This document shows, piece after piece, positions 31,286-44,880 of a DNA stretch of 64,000 nucleotides. Origin of the DNA: Mercurialis annua (lineage: Eukaryota; Streptophyta; Magnoliopsida; Malpighiales; Euphorbiaceae); NCBI RefSeq assembly GCF_937616625.2, contig NC_065574.1, positions 7,194,501 to 7,258,500 of the forward strand, in the 5' to 3' direction. A model generated the notes under the pieces. It saw only the letters and a program-made list of their open reading frames with translations, was not told where the DNA came from and ran no database searches. Made by a program: the position numbers and the translations under genes. Within the stretch, counting starts at the first letter, position 1; each line of letters starts with the position of its first letter.

Positions 31286-33327
31286 TAAACACTGGTCATT
31301 ATAAAAAGTCACTTCTCAACCACTACATACGAATCTTCAAATTAGATCCGACATGCAAGATCAAAAAGAATGGATCCACAAGATAGATATACAGTCAAGA
31401 TAAAACGCTTATATACTAATACTACATCACATCCGGAAGACCAATATCAAAACACAGACATGTTTGTATCTGCAAATGCAAGAAATAATTGTGAATTGTC
31501 GCAACAAAAGCCTCAGAAAAGCTCCGGAACTACTAAACTAATGATGATTATTAGGCCATACCCTTTGTAGTCAACACCACCAAAAGAGGGGGGCACAGAC
31601 ACGATATGTTTACAGAAGTAAATCACAAAAAAATGCAAAGCTTAACTCCTAAAATTATGGATGCTAAACAGAATGATGCGAATAATACTCCTACACAACT
31701 TCTTAGAAATTTCTTTGCTAACAAGTATATTTGTTTTTTTCCCAATACCAGTAAAATATCTTTTGTGACTATAAAGACAGGCTACCGCAAATTACTTGCA
31801 TACTCCAAGGCTCCAAATAGCAACAGATTCTGAAGTTATTCCTAAGCTGGTTTTTGCGGATGCAATTTTTTACAAAGAATCTACGACAGTTTTTATCTTT
31901 ACATTAAGTACAAATTCACCCTATAATGAAGACGTTAATATAAAGATTTGACCAAATTTTGTCTAAAAAGAAGTAAAAACGAAAAAGAAAGAATATGCAG
32001 GCAAAAGTAACTCAAGCTAAAAAATTAAAATTTAGAGGTCATTGAAAGAGTAGTAGTAGCCATCTTACAGAACTTATCCAAGCAACTGCTGCTGGTGCTT
32101 GCATGTTTCAAAGACGATGAGCTAATGTCAATAATAATAACCGTAAAATCCTGCATCGCTCTCGAGGGAAAGAAGCTATAAGAGAGTCACAATCTCAATT
32201 CTATTTTTTGGAAAAATCTACCAGCCTAAAACTAATTATAATAAGGTACAAATCTCATTTGTTTTAATATGACACGTCAATCATTCATTTGCCAGCAATA
32301 TTTACGATAAAAAGACGCAACTCTAATTCTAAAACTGTCTTTAAGTAGATTATCGAAAGTAAAAACTGAAAAAAAAATGCAAATACTCCCGAAAATACAT
32401 CTATAGATTATAAGAAGAGAATGTAAAATGGGAAGATACCAAAAATTAACTGAAAACTGATACTTATGGTAGTCAAAGAAGAATTATTTTATAGAGACAA
32501 AGAAACATAGCCTGGCCTATTCTTAATCAAGGTGACAAAAGAGAAACTGAAGAAATTCTGCTAGAAATACAAAATAAAAGTTAGATGAATCAATGAAAAA
32601 GAAGAACATTTGCTCGCTACCTGCCGAACATTACTTTAAGAACATATAACATTAGCTTTGTACCTCAAAATATAATTGCAATTCCTAGCGAAAGGACGAA
32701 GAAAAGGAGAGACATACTACAGGAACAAATAATTAAGCATGTCACTCCAGATGCTTCTATATGCAAAAATAGTGCGCGAAATACAATGCACAATATATAT
32801 ATATGACCGGAACACAAACTGTAAAGCATCAATTGCTCATGCAAGGCTAAATTTAATCATTCAAGACCAACGTGTGATGCAGCAGGCTGTATAAGCTGAT
32901 AGTAACTCACGACAAAAGAAGCATATGAGATGCACAATTACATCAATGAGAATTATAGAATCCAATACTTACGGAAATGACCAACGAGAAATGCGATCGT
33001 AGTCTGTAGAGCAGCATTTAGCTTCCTGAGATAGTTGCAATAGTATTTCACAGATGGAAGGAGCAAAATTATTGTTCATAATGACACAGAATTGTTTACT
33101 TTTGCACCATCTTGTACTGAGACATAAACAACATGACCAACACAAAAGAAAAGAGAAACAATTGTGCACAAGAACAAAAGAGTAGTAGAAATATTAAATC
33201 TTCATAAATTCATAAAATTTGAAGATAAAAAAGTGTACATGAACTGTGGGTGCCAAGCACACACGCTTACAGTTGAACGAGCATCTTTCTAATAATTTTT
33301 TTAGGATTTTTTTTATTATTTTCAAAA
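31286..33327. other. Intergenic / downstream of CAF1
   Basis: About 2 kb of AT-rich sequence after the CAF1 stop codon, which may contain its 3' untranslated region. Short open frames on both strands lack family signatures. No repeat ends recognised. Confidence 0.4.
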
Positions 33328-34152
33328 TCAATGAGCACTCTGTCCATTCTCAACACCTAAACCATACAGCACACCGGCATATTTCTCCATGGAGCCACTA
33401 AAGAAATTCTCTTTTAACTTCCAGAATGTGCAAGCTGTGAGCAAACTATCGGAACCAGCTTGATGGCAAATCCCTACTCTCTCAACTTCCAACAACTCCG
33501 CAAGCTTATTCAACCCGCCATGAAGGCTATTGCAAAATTTCATCAAATGCTTGATATCATACAGGGTCGGGAAGTACATATTGATCATGCTAAAGAACCC
33601 CTCTTGCGTATCGGGCAAACGCTGGCATGTCAATAGCTTAAGCAAGTAACCAAAATCATACCCGCTATGGAAAGTCACCCAATGCACATTGTCATTCAAC
33701 ACAATCCCGGAAGACATCAAGAGCTCCCCGAATCGCATTGCATCAATACCATTATCATTATTCTTCTTAAAATCAATCCCACTCTGTCTCAATAGCTCAA
33801 TTGAATCATTAGCGAAAACATCATCGTTGACACTGAATTCGCGGAAATTAAACTGCCAAATGCAGAATTTATCGGTTCCACAAGTGGGCAAATTCCCTTG
33901 CTCATCCGAGAAAGTAAGACCCAACTGAATCAACTTCAACAAATCAACATTTTCCTTCAACGTTCTATAATGAAAATCATTGCTATTCTTAAAATTTCCA
34001 ACGGGACGCAATACAATGCCGGGAAATTCCGTGTCCATCGCTATAAAAGGATAATCTTCCACAATTTCGCGAACAAGAGCGAATTCCTCCTCAAGATTAT
34101 CGTGCCACACCTCGCGAATCTGAATCGAATCGCCTTTTAACAACAGCGACAT
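33328..34152 (-). CDS. CAF1: CCR4-associated factor 1 (CAF1/POP2) deadenylase
   Basis: Catalytic poly(A) 3'-exonuclease of the CCR4-NOT complex, acting on cytoplasmic mRNA. Single coding exon of 274 codons from ATG at 34152 ([16 protein letters not shown]); the open frame extends 11 codons further, but only from a GTG. DEDD-family residues are visible: [10 protein letters not shown] (residues about 35-44), [12 protein letters not shown] near 165-175 and [10 protein letters not shown] near 235-245. [13 protein letters not shown] and [19 protein letters not shown] are strongly conserved CAF1 blocks, and the end [12 protein letters not shown] is typical of plant CAF1-6/7/11. The length is normal for the family. 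A 215-nt intron in the 5' leader (34406-34192, GTCAGT...GATTAG) is likely, and AAACCCTA telo-box motifs lie in the leader and promoter. Confidence 0.95.
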   Translation of the reverse strand: MSLLLKGDSIQIREVWHDNLEEEFALVREIVEDYPFIAMDTEFPGIVLRPVGNFKNSNDFHYRTLKENVDLLKLIQLGLTFSDEQGNLPTCGTDKFCIWQFNFREFSVNDDVFANDSIELLRQSGIDFKKNNDNGIDAMRFGELLMSSGIVLNDNVHWVTFHSGYDFGYLLKLLTCQRLPDTQEGFFSMINMYFPTLYDIKHLMKFCNSLHGGLNKLAELLEVERVGICHQAGSDSLLTACTFWKLKENFFSGSMEKYAGVLYGLGVENGQSAH

Positions 34153-34191
34153 TCCGAACCTAGACAACAAATTGCTCAATTTCACGAAACC

Positions 34192-34406
34192 CTAATCAAA
34201 ATCTATCGCCAACCCAGTTGATATAAAACAAATCTGCACCATAAAGTTCAAAACTCTTTAGCTATAAAACCCTAATCAATAAATACCCAAAACGAAAAAA
34301 TTACGCAGAGATCTAATAAATAATAAAACAACCCGCAAAGGGAAAATAGTTTAAATTTGCATAAAGAAAAAAGATTGGGATCTACAAGATTAAATAGAAA
34401 ACTGAC
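34192..34406 (-). other. 5' leader intron of CAF1
   Basis: Minus-strand donor AAG|GTCAGT at 34407/34406 and acceptor TTTTGATTAG ending at 34192, followed by GGTTTCGTG. The intron interior is T-rich. Inferred from splice signals only. Confidence 0.5.
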
Positions 34407-34519
34407 CTTGATTAATCAAAAATTGAGGGACTCGATTGCAAACCCTAGAGAGGGAAATGAACATGAAATTGGAAGAGGAGATAGCGAAAGAGATATTTTT
34501 GAAATGTTATTCTGATTTA

Positions 34520-35789
34520 TAAGGTCGAAAATTATAATGGGGTTTCTTTTCTTTTCTTTTTTCTTTTTGAAATTTGTGATTAAATTTTTTAAGGTTTTTA
34601 TTTGTTTGTTTCCAGAGAAAAAAAAATTATCTGGGAAAAAAATAAAAACTCAGTTTTGTAGGAAAAAGAGTTTGAGAGGAAAACAGCACTAAATTGAAGG
34701 GTGTTTCTGTTTTCCCCTTCTAATCTAATCTCCTCACAAATTTAATTTTTACAAAACAAAAACAAAAATCCTTTGATTTAGGAGATGAATTTATTTATTT
34801 TATTGTTTGGGTAGGATATGAAATAGTTCTGTTATGGTATCAATTTAGATTATTAAATAATCATTTTAGATTTTTGATTTTGGAAGAATCTAGTTCACTC
34901 TCCCATTATCATTAAGCTTTTATCCACGTGGCTGGTGCAAAAAATTGCAATGTGGCCACAATCTAATATATTCTGTAACCTGAAAGAAAAAAAAATCTGT
35001 TTATTTAACTAAAATTACATGAGAAATATCGGCACTCATTCTTTAAATTTAGGAAAACGGATCATTTATATCATTAAAATTTAATTTTAGGATCAAACAA
35101 ATTTTCAATGTTCGAAAAGATTTAAATATACCGCTAATATTTTAAAAAGTGAACAATCAAACCCCTGTATTAACTTAAAAGTGTGACATTGGGGGCCTCT
35201 ATGTTCATTTTTTAAGAGATTGGGTGGATATTTGAATATTTTCGAACGTTAAGAGCTTACTTGATAGTTGATCCTGGAGGCAAATTTTAAGGGTACAAAT
35301 GACTATTTTTCCTTTAATTTATATAGTAAATAATTCTCTAATTTGAAGTTTTATTTTTATCTAATTTCTGTATTTAATTTATTTTAAATTTTTAAATCTG
35401 TTTTTATGAAAAATAAACGTGCACTACATGCTGAAACACGCTTGAAGACGAACTTCAAAAAGGATTAGATAAATAAAATTTGAAAATACAAAAACCATAT
35501 AAATAATTTTTTGAAAGTATAGAGACCGTTTGAATAAAAAATACTATCCATTAATTCAAATTCACTTTAGCATTTTTCTATGTGATAACCGCAACGGCAA
35601 CGACAATTAAACATAGACATAGTGATTCGGTCAAAAAAAACCTATTTAATTAAATTCGTAAAGTATATGGACTTAATGAGTACAAAACTATAAAAAATGA
35701 CTATATAAACAAAAAAAAATAGAAGTATAAGAACTTCAAGATGAATTTGGGCTAAATATTTATAACATTTACGTTTTTTAAAAAAATTG
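34520..35789. other. Intergenic with a degenerate inverted-repeat element
   Basis: AT-rich. At about 35035-35310 two arms pair imperfectly: GTTCGAAAAGATTTAAATAT against ATATTTGAATATTTTCGAAC, with GGATCAAACAA against the TTGATAGTTGATCC side. This suggests an old MITE without clear target duplication. Nothing else recognised. Confidence 0.45.
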
Positions 35790-36978
35790 GGATTATTTTT
35801 CAAATATCTGTTTTGGGTAAAATATTTACATCATTTTGGACCATCTTTTCCTCTTAACCTACATTATCTAATAAGCTAACTTATTTATCAAAAATACCCA
35901 CTATATAAAGAAGCCTTATCTCATTTTAGGTTAAATTTTTACATAACCACCTTTTTTTCTCTCTTTTCTCTCTCTTCTTCTCTCTTCTTTTCTTCTTCCT
36001 TTCTTTTTCTTTTTCATTTGATTTTCAGTTTATCTCCTCCGATTACTTTTTCGTTCGTCTTTTCCGTTCGTCTTTCCGGTCGCGCTTCCGTTCGTCTACT
36101 TCCGATGGATTTCTCGTCGTTTTTCCGTTCGTCTTTTTCGTTCGCGCTAGTCCATTCGTCTTTTCCGTTCGCGCTATGGATTTCTCGACTCGTTTTTAGA
36201 TTTGTGTAATTTTTTAGATTTTTTTTAATGATTTAAATATTTTGTAAATGAATTATTGTAGATCTATAATTTTTTGTTTATAAAATTGTTCTATTGTTCA
36301 TATGATTATTTATTTTGTATTCTCTTATTTGTTTATTGCTACTGATTTTGTAAAGAAAATATTAATTTACGGTGCATTTGTAATAATTTTATAATATCTT
36401 TACGTTTTAGTGTATTTTTGGTGTATTAATGGTGTATTTCTGCCCTTTTTATTATATTTATGGTGCATTTACAGTGTTTATGGTGCATTTGCAGTGTTTA
36501 TGGTGTATTTACAGTGTTTATGGTATATTTGCAGTGTTTCATGGTTAAACCACAAAAAAACACTACAAAATGCTATAAATACACAACTTATACACCACTT
36601 AAACACTACTTATACACTATTTATACACTAATTTTACACTATATAAACACCATAAAATCACTATATATACACTATTGTTACACTATAAAAAAATAAAATA
36701 AAAAATTCCAGAAAAAAAATCTATAAAAAATAAAAATTAACACTATATATACACTAATCTTACACTATATAAAAAAAACTGTCGGTCGGTTCGGTCGGTT
36801 TAGTTGACTGAACCGAAAAAACCGAAAACCGAAATTGAAAAACCGAAAAAGGTATTTTGGTAAATAAAAAAACAAAACAGGTAAATAAAGTTAGGGTAAA
36901 AAGTCAAAAAATAAAACTCAAAACTTGCAGTGTAAAGTTGTAATTATTTTGACGAAACATGTATTTAGGGAAATTAGC
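35790..36978. mobile_element. TIR element family B, copy 1
   Basis: About 1.19 kb. The left end GGATTATTTTTCAAATATCTG pairs imperfectly with the reverse of the right end (CTAATTTCCCTAAATACATG) over about 45 bp. Inside are TTCCGTTCGTC-type repeats, a stretch of GGTGTATTTACAGTGTTTAT repeats followed by the opposite-strand ACACTATATATACAC type, and an ACCGAAA-rich block. The second copy is at 47573-48578 with the same order of blocks. No coding capacity beyond short frames shared only at DNA level. Confidence 0.7.
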
Positions 36979-38149
36979 ACATACTAATATTTGACATTTT
37001 TAACGGTTTAAGTCTAACGTTTAAAACGTAACATTTAAAATGTTACGAAAGAAAATTTTAACTTTTTCAATTTTTGCATTTGTAGTCACCCAAATTCCGG
37101 CTATTTTATCATCTTTTTTAGACTAGGAGTGCAAAAATACAACAGGTAGGGATTTTATTTATAAAATTTCAAAACTTTGGTTAATATCCCAATAATATGT
37201 TAAATAATGACCAGAAAACGGTTTAAGCTACAAAATGCAAATTGAAAAAGTTAGTATTTATTTCGTAATGTTTTAAACATTAAATTTTAATCATAAAATA
37301 GTGAAACGTTAAAATTTATTTTGCTAACCGGATTCTAATAGTGTTTTACTTGAATTTCCAACGTTCATCATAACTTCTCACATTTCTCTATATTCCACCG
37401 CCAAGAAATGGCCTCCAGGCTCTAAAAATCATTTATAACCCATGCATGTTTGGTGTATTTGTTTTTTTTTTAATCTTCAACTTAATTTTTATTTTACATC
37501 TTTCAACTTTTTCTTCGATTTCGTTTTAATAATAAACTTCCATGCACGTTTATAGAAACAATTCGAACTTTATAACTTCCCATGTTTAACTATTTATTTC
37601 CCATGCATGGTTATTGGATTTCTCATCATATGGATTTTACTTCAAATGGCCTTGCATTTGTTTTGAATTTATCAAATTTTATTCAATTGATTTTGGAATA
37701 GTATATATATAAGAAATTTGGGAAATTCAAAAATTAAATCTGATAATATGATATGAAACAGATAATTTATACTAACAATAACAAAATGCTCTGTCCTAAT
37801 TAAAATATGCGCTGGAAATATCACTGCCCTATTTATATTTGTTCTAAATTGTTACCAATTTTGAGTTGAAACTTGAAAGAGTATTATATTGTGTAACTCG
37901 GTTACATTTATCATAGTTGAAGTAATTCAATTCTATACCTGTTACTCTATCATTTTTTGAAATAGAATAGCTTATATTAAAACAGACTAAATAAGAACAC
38001 AACCCGCAGGATTAATCATCTGCTTCTACAACATTGACTAGACTAACAAAGAGGTTATGGTTCCAAAAAACTTCATTTGACCCGTCTTTAACAATAACAT
38101 GAAAAAATAGCACATAAGGCTTTAATATCATCAACTGTTTTGGGACACA
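36979..38149. other. Intergenic, AT-rich
   Basis: About 1.2 kb. Contains an imperfect inverted pair around ACGTTTAAAACGTAACATTTAAA (near 37020) and CGTAATGTTTTAAACATTAAA (near 37267), possibly an old MITE. No gene seen. Confidence 0.4.
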
Positions 38150-39010
38150 ATCGAGAGCTTGCGTTCCTTAATTATTATGAATGGTGTTGATGACTTGAAG
38201 GGCATCTGATTCCACTAGCAATCTTAGGGTATTAAACTTAAGAGGGTACTGAACTATGCCAAAGTTTTAAAATGGGTATTGAACTTTTTTTTGTTACAAA
38301 ATGGGTATTGAACTATGCGAAACGTTACAAAATGGGTACTCTCAGCCACTTTTTGCTGACATGACTTCTTCCTTCGTCCAATCAATGGAGAACACGTGGC
38401 TGAGAGCACCCATTTTGTAACGTTTTGTATAGTTTAGTACCCATTTTGTAACGTTTTGTATAGTTCAGTACTCATTTTTTAACAAAAAATAGTTCAGTAC
38501 CCATTTTGAAACTTTCAAATAGTTCAGTACCCTCACAAATTTAATACCCAGCAATCTTAAGATCCCAAACCGGTGAGCCACAGTAAGGCCATACTTTGAT
38601 TGCATTGGCTTCAGCTCCATCACCAGGCTAGAAAATGTTCGTGCCAAAAGTAGCAGCTACTATCACCTTCCCTGTCGAGTCTCTTATAACGACACCAAGC
38701 CCTATTTTACCAGAATCAATGCAGCAGACTGATGCATCCGTGTTCAACTTCAGCAAATCATCGCAAGGGGGCTTCGAACGGGTCTGTGAAGGCCTGTTCT
38801 GAGCTTGGCCTTTATCACTAACAGATTGACACTCCCAGTTTATGAGTTCGCTTGAAATGTGTTTCTCAAGTTCCAAATATTCCATAAACTCGCGTCCCTT
38901 CAAAAGTAGGGAGAGCTCCCGGTCTAATAATCTCCAAATAAAGTGTCGAAACTTGGGAGGAATGTTGAGATCCCAAAGCTCTTTCAATTTGAATGAGACG
39001 AGCCATGATC
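38150..39010 (-). pseudogene. LINE ORF2 C-terminal remnant (zf-RVT and RNase H), split by a MITE
   Basis: On the minus strand, MKELWDLNIPPKFRHFIWRLL is the reverse-transcriptase zinc-binding segment, and LKLNTDASVCCIDSGKIGLGVVIRD with AATFG is the start of a plant RVT_3-type RNase H domain. The domain continues to VAHRFGILRL, is interrupted at 38549 by a MITE, and resumes past 38227 as LVESDALQVINTIHNN followed by stops. The upstream reverse transcriptase is absent. It is a dead fragment of a non-LTR retrotransposon or RNase H-like gene. Confidence 0.7.
38227..38549. mobile_element. MITE with 10-bp target duplication inside the LINE remnant
   Basis: 323 bp, ends GGGTATTAAACTTAAG and CAAATTTAATACCC, inverted arms containing GGGTACTGAACTAT/ATAGTTCAGTACCC. 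It is flanked by a perfect 10-bp repeat AGCAATCTTA (38217-38226, 38550-38559). Internal blocks AAAATGGGTA and ACGTTTTGTATAGTT recur in both arms. Long duplication suggests Mutator-like mobilisation. Confidence 0.83.
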
Positions 39011-40916
39011 AGATTTTGATATTGGTCACCATAAGCAATTCAATAAGACATCTTGGATCGAATTGATATGAACCTCAAGCTGCATATCATTCTTATTCAA
39101 TTTTTCACTGACTCAAATTTTCTTTTATAGGTTGGAGAAAGAATAACCTGACCTTCAAGGTAATTGATGCATGGATCAATCTGTTATAAGTATAAACCAC
39201 TTCAAAGATAGATATTTGAATTTACTATCATTTATTTAATTTGTTGTCGTTTGGGTATTGAGAAATCTGGACGTTGTTCATTCACATGTAAAGCGTCTTC
39301 TCTGGCCGACAAGTATAACCTCAGTGACGTGAAATGTGGTAGTATTTCTTGCTTATGTGCATACTTTGTGTAGTTTTGCTACGTTGTGTACATGAAAGTT
39401 ATAATATGATGGCATGAAAGTAAACAAGTTAGACAAAATTAAATATGTATCTTCATTTGTGCACCAGTTAATAGAATATTTTGTGACTGATTTATTTGTT
39501 CAAACATACAGATTATGCATTTATGGAAAATATATATTATGAACAACATAATTTATACTATATCATTTATTAAAAATGCAAGTTAAATACTACAATTCCG
39601 AATAGATGTTGCAATGTTCATGTGTTGAGGAAGCTCTGAGATATCCACGGATTTGTGCATGAAAGTCCCCAAAGCCATCATTAATAGTTGTGCATTATAA
39701 CAAACACTAAGATAAACACATATATACCATCTCAATTGGTTAGATAAACACATTACATAATGATCTTTTTGAATTATTATTTTCATTGAACTCAAACTTG
39801 GTAGAATTGTACTCGAGTAGCTCGGATTACATTTAAGCCTATTCGAAACTCAAATTAGTATAACACATCAAATTAGCATAAAACATTCAAATTCAAGGTT
39901 TAACTTGGCAATAACTCAAACTTAGCTCGTCTCTTTTGCGCCCTTTCTAATAAACACTATCAAAACAAAATGCCCCACTATAGTAACTGTAGCTGTAGCA
40001 ACAATTTATATGTAATCGTATGCATCATAAATTTCAGCTACCACAGATTTTGAGTAAAACTGTCCATACCCAACATTGATCACCAGAAGACCAAGGATAA
40101 GTGTCCATTTCAGAGAGTTGAATAGCATAAGATTAGAAGAAAATTTATACCGGAATGAACGGGGCGGGAGGGTATTATACAAGGCAAGCTGCCACCGCTT
40201 CACAAAATTGGTCCTTGAATGACCTATAATAACTCTATTTTTCGCAACTGTACTTTTTGCAGGCTATAGCAGCAGGAGGAGCACAAATAATAATAAATCG
40301 CAACCAAGAAAATTTGCAATCTTAATTGTGTTTAAAAGACCTAGAATAGACATTTTACTAAAATTTGAGTTCATAATTCATCAGGGAACACAAACCCCAT
40401 TTCAATAACTTTCCAGATGGCCTCCCTGTGAGAGTCTTGGATTCTTGCAGCTTAGTTTCCATGGCCAAATTCTGTAACCAACCTACAAATTTCATATGAC
40501 GAATTATCAATTTGAAATAAATGCAATATAAGAAAACAAACCGGAATGTAAATTTTACGAAATAAGAACTGGAGCCATAATGTCAGTTACCTATACAAAA
40601 ACTCTTTTAAAAAAGAAGCTTGAGCACTAAAGAGTTACATAAATTTCTATGCCAGTACAATTGTAACTAAATAAAATCAGCTCAAACCTAAGCCACAGTA
40701 CTTTCAGACAGAAAATTATCTAAAAAGACTGCTACTGCAATAGATCAAATTCAATAAATTCCAAAGCATAGGATGTCATATAGAACAAAGATTCAAGGAA
40801 CTATCTACTTACAAGGACAATATTACAGCAAATACCTAACAACTGAAGTTGACTAGGGTGACGTGTGGAGATATTGACATGTATAAGACTTGCAATTAAA
40901 GAGAGTGTTTACCTTA
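39011..40916. other. Intergenic downstream of the FDM gene
   Basis: About 1.9 kb, AT-rich. The right part should contain the 3' untranslated region of the FDM-like gene. No other gene, and no transposon ends that I can define. Confidence 0.4.
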
Positions 40917-43900
40917 TTAACCTCTTCTGCGTTTAGCTTTGATGTTCTTCACTATATATGCAATCACCTCTTTCAAAGTGGCTTTCCTTCCATCTTTGAA
41001 GTTCCAGAGCTCTGGAACTGTGTATCGCCCGCTGGGATTGTACTCATTCACCTCCTTCAAAGCTGTAACAACAGCATCGTGTATCTCATCCCCCCACTCC
41101 TGCTTCAGTTCTTGTAGTTTTTCATCTTCTTCAATAACTATTTCCTGCACCATATACCATACATCCTATAAGACTTTATAAGGCAGCCACTTGCAAAGGG
41201 AAAATAAAGATGGGCATTTACCACTGTTTTTTCTTGAGCTCCTCCGGGAACAGAGATGACTTTGAATGGATACCAGTTTGGATCCTTCATGTGTTCCTGC
41301 CACAAGGAGCAGAGGGCCACTGCATGGACTTGAGCCTCATCAGGTGGAAACTTTTTCTTGCAAGTGTTGTGGAATGGCTTTTCGTCGATCTCTCCCATTC
41401 TTTTTATTCCAATAAAAGGCATCCGACCTGCCGAGTTCATTGTCTCATTTAAACCCTGAAAGAGAGAGAAAATAAGTTTCTCTGATCACTTCATATTACA
41501 TTTGATCATAATAATGATAATATCATATATTAAACTACTACTCCCTCCATTTTTTTTAGTTGTCACTTTAGACAAATGTATTTTTCCATCAATAGTTGTC
41601 TTTTTAGGAATTTAAGATAACATTAGCTGTTATCTTACAAATTTATCCCTCCCCCAATAAATGACTCTATAACTCAATTTACAAATCATTTATTATATAG
41701 TAGGGTTATTTGAGTATTTACTCCTATAATTTAAGACAAAAACCCGACTTTCTTAATATGTACAATTTTAGCTAAATTGACAACTAAAAGAATGGAGGGA
41801 GTATATGCTATATTGGAGTCCATTAGCTAATTACCCACAAAAAGCTAATTTAAAATTATCCATGCAGACTGCTAATTTGGAATCAAAATTATCACCCTAA
41901 CAAGTGTTAAGGTCTCTCATTTTTATTTCTCCTATACTCATGCTTCTACCAATTTGATTCCTACTTTTTCCTTGTCTCTTCTCGCTTCCCTTCTTATCTC
42001 CTCTTAGTGTTTCCATTTTTTTGACCCACATGCAATACACATACTTGGGGACATACACCAGCACAGCAGCTCTGACAATTCTCGTCATTTTCTTACTTAA
42101 CATACTAGTAGTATACATCCTCTCCTAAATCTGCATCTCTCAATATCATCTCCACAATTCCAAATTATTCTTTCTCAAACAAGAACCAGCCATATTGCCT
42201 AATTATTCGATGTCTCGTTGACCTTGCTCTTAATGACCGGTCGACAAGGACATGTGAACTAGGGCTAATCAACCTGCTCCTGTTAAATCAGCCCACTGAT
42301 TTTTCTGACTAATTTAAGTTCTTACTAAAAAACTATGCCTCAATAATTGAATGCCTATGACTTCCTAATTTCACTTCTGCTATTACATCCTTAGATCTCA
42401 CTTCTCGCATCCCTTCTCTGTCAAACTGAAATCAAATTCATGATGTACCAGACAGAAAGTTTAAACATAATTTTTTTTTCACATATGAATGGCCACTAAG
42501 CCTTAGCCATGTTATCAGTTAGGAAACTACATGGACTCTATTTGTTCCATGTCTCCAAAATTTAGTTCTTAAAACATCTGTGGTTACGTCATGCTAACAA
42601 CTTTCATTGATTATTAGTCTTGATTGAGATATATGACTGGAGGGAGTCGGGACTAATACAAAAACAATAAATATAATAGCTGAGATTTAAACCAGGCCAC
42701 TTCTGCCTCTTGGCCAGAAAGAAGAGAAGGCAAAGTATAGGGAGAAAAAATACCGCAATTAATGCTTTTCGTGCATCTTGTAGCTCGTCATTGCTCTGGC
42801 GTTCCTTTACAACAAGAGTCTGATTCAGACTTTCCACATCAGTTAAATCCTCTATTTTACTATCCAGCTCCTCATTCATCTCTTTCATCTTCTTCTGAAC
42901 GGCTACATCATCTTCATCACCAAGATGTTTCATCACTTGTAATTTCCCTTTTAACTCTTCAATTTCCATTTCCAGCTTCTGTTTAGCATCCAACTGCTTT
43001 TCCAATAGAAGTATCTTACTTAGGGCTTCTTCCTTCTCCCTCTGAAAATTTATAGGTCAGTAAAGCTTATTAATTTTTTTAACATGAAAAGGCAGCATTA
43101 ACACCAGTACGCTTAAAAATGAACATTGCACCTTTTGCTCTTCAATAAGCCGTAAGAAACTCTCGTCGGCCTTTCTCTGTTCCGTAGATGCCAATTGAAG
43201 TGAATTGTTTTGATCAACATTCTGGAGGGACAAAAAAACTGTCACCGCTAAGCACAACACATCAGCACCACATAATAATGTATCTTTCGGACATAGCATT
43301 TTAATCACTAGCCGAACAATTGTGTTTTCATATAAATCATTTCAAGTGCTGTTGATTTCAAATCTCAAAACTTTAGTTGAGTGAACATGTCAAACTTTCT
43401 ATATAGCCAAAATGGAACGAAAGAAGTTTAAGCCAAGATATGTAGATAAATGAAAACACCGTGGCCTGTAGCCGTGTAATAAGACAAACAACTTAATGAT
43501 ATGCAAGTGGGATTTAATGGTTGCAATTTCCCAATGAAGAATCTATATAATAAATAACACTCATTACCTTTCTTTTATCTTCATCCAGTTTTTGTCTCTC
43601 ACGCTCAGTTAGTGCTTCGCGCTTGTTCAATTCTTTGCTCCAGTTATCAAGTTTCCTCTTCTTCAACTCCAATTCCTCACTCAGATTTTCCTGTTCTTCC
43701 AGGATTCTGTGAACATTCTCCCGAGCAAGCCGTTGCATCTTCCTTGTCTCTGGTAAACAGTTAAAAAAACAATGATTTTGTCATGAAGCTCAGCTAAATT
43801 TCGCCTGAAAAAACATTTCAAAATACTGTTAAAAAGCATCTATGTGGATGCCAGTGGCCAAACCAGCTAATGCAACCAAGGGGATTATGCTTTTGCCAAA

Positions 43901-44876
43901 AGCAATTACAATGACTATTTATAATCTAACAAAACAGTTTAGAGTCTTTAGACATGCAATCACATATAGAACACAAACCTTCAGAAAAAGCATTTTGCAG
44001 CCTATCCTTCTCTTCAAGCATACGACTCAAGGACATGGCGGTCTCATTGTATTTGTACTGGAGTTCATCCAAATTCTCATTTGTCTTATCTATCCTGCTA
44101 GACAAATGAGCCACCACAACGTTTCTACTCTCAGTAGTTTTTTCCACAATGCCAGAAAGTGTTGTCAGCTTTCCTTCCTTTTGAAGATAATGTCCCAGTG
44201 GCCCCTCGGAATAATAATCATCAGCTCGAGCACACCATGCATAAATATGTGGGCCACGGTTGGCTATTTGTGCCTTCCAGTCCTTTTTACTGTGATGCAA
44301 GCTTTCAAACGACTTCTCAAATTCAGTAGAATTCATAAAACCCTTCCAATTGTCGTCAAATCTTATTACAGCCTGTCCAATCTGCTCATTTTCGCTCCAG
44401 AATATGCAAACTTCTTTCGGCTTATAGACAGCAAACTTCTGCATCCAATAATTACCATCATGCAAGGCGCTGCTATCTTTTCCTTCATCCATTATGTTAG
44501 TTATTATTCCCATCCATGGGAACACAAATTCATCAGATTGTTGTGGAGGTGGATTGACAGGCTGCGGCAGAACAGGACGCTGACTTAATTCTACTCCATC
44601 AGCTAGGTCATTCTCCAAAAAGATTGCCAAGGCAACATGGTTTGCCTTTTGTTTCGCACTCCTGTTAGCAGAGCCTTTGCCCACCCCTGTGGCATGCTGA
44701 AGCAAATCCTTGAACTTGTAATCTTGTTTCTTTTTCCCAGCACAGAATGGACATCTTAGTGCGCCATTTACTTTAACTCTGTACTGACCAGCCTTCAACT
44801 CTTCATATGGCTTGTCCTTGTACTCGTTGATCTCCGACTCACTAATGTCAGATTCTTCATCAGAGCTATAATCCAT
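40917..44876 (-). CDS. FDM1: Factor of DNA methylation (FDM1/IDN2 family)
   Basis: Double-stranded-RNA-binding factor of RNA-directed DNA methylation, nuclear, acting with IDN2-type partners downstream of siRNA production. Six coding exons: 44876-43979, 43749-43568, 43221-43132, 43041-42754, 41455-41222 and 41144-40917, all in phase, 639 residues. Domains in order: zf-XS at about 42-85 (LRCPFCAGKKKQDYKFKDL, then H), XS at about 115-230 (FVFPWMGIITNI...WKGFMNSTEFEKSFE), a long coiled coil at about 250-480, and the C-terminal XH domain (GRMPFIGIKRMGEIDEKPF...KDPNWYPFK, YNPSGRYTVPELWNFKDGRKA). The acidic N-terminus MDYSSDEESDISESEI fits FDM1/2. Intron 4 is 1.3 kb and carries a Stowaway element. 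No damage seen. Confidence 0.92.
41541..41801. mobile_element. Stowaway-like MITE in FDM intron 4
   Basis: 261 bp with CTCCCTCCATTTTTTTTAGT at the left and ACTAAAAGAATGGAGGGAG at the right, flanked by TA on both sides (41539-41540, 41802-41803). The arms share TTTAGTTGTCA/TGACAACTAAA-type pairing. Classic Tc1/mariner-derived plant MITE. Confidence 0.88.
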
Positions 44877-44880
44877 CTAA

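Noticed and set aside
36018..36209. Similar 60-codon frames in both family B elements (also 47773-47961)
   Set aside because: Similarity is at DNA level across the whole element, including non-coding parts; frames begin without good context and are biased by TTCCGTTCGTC repeats.
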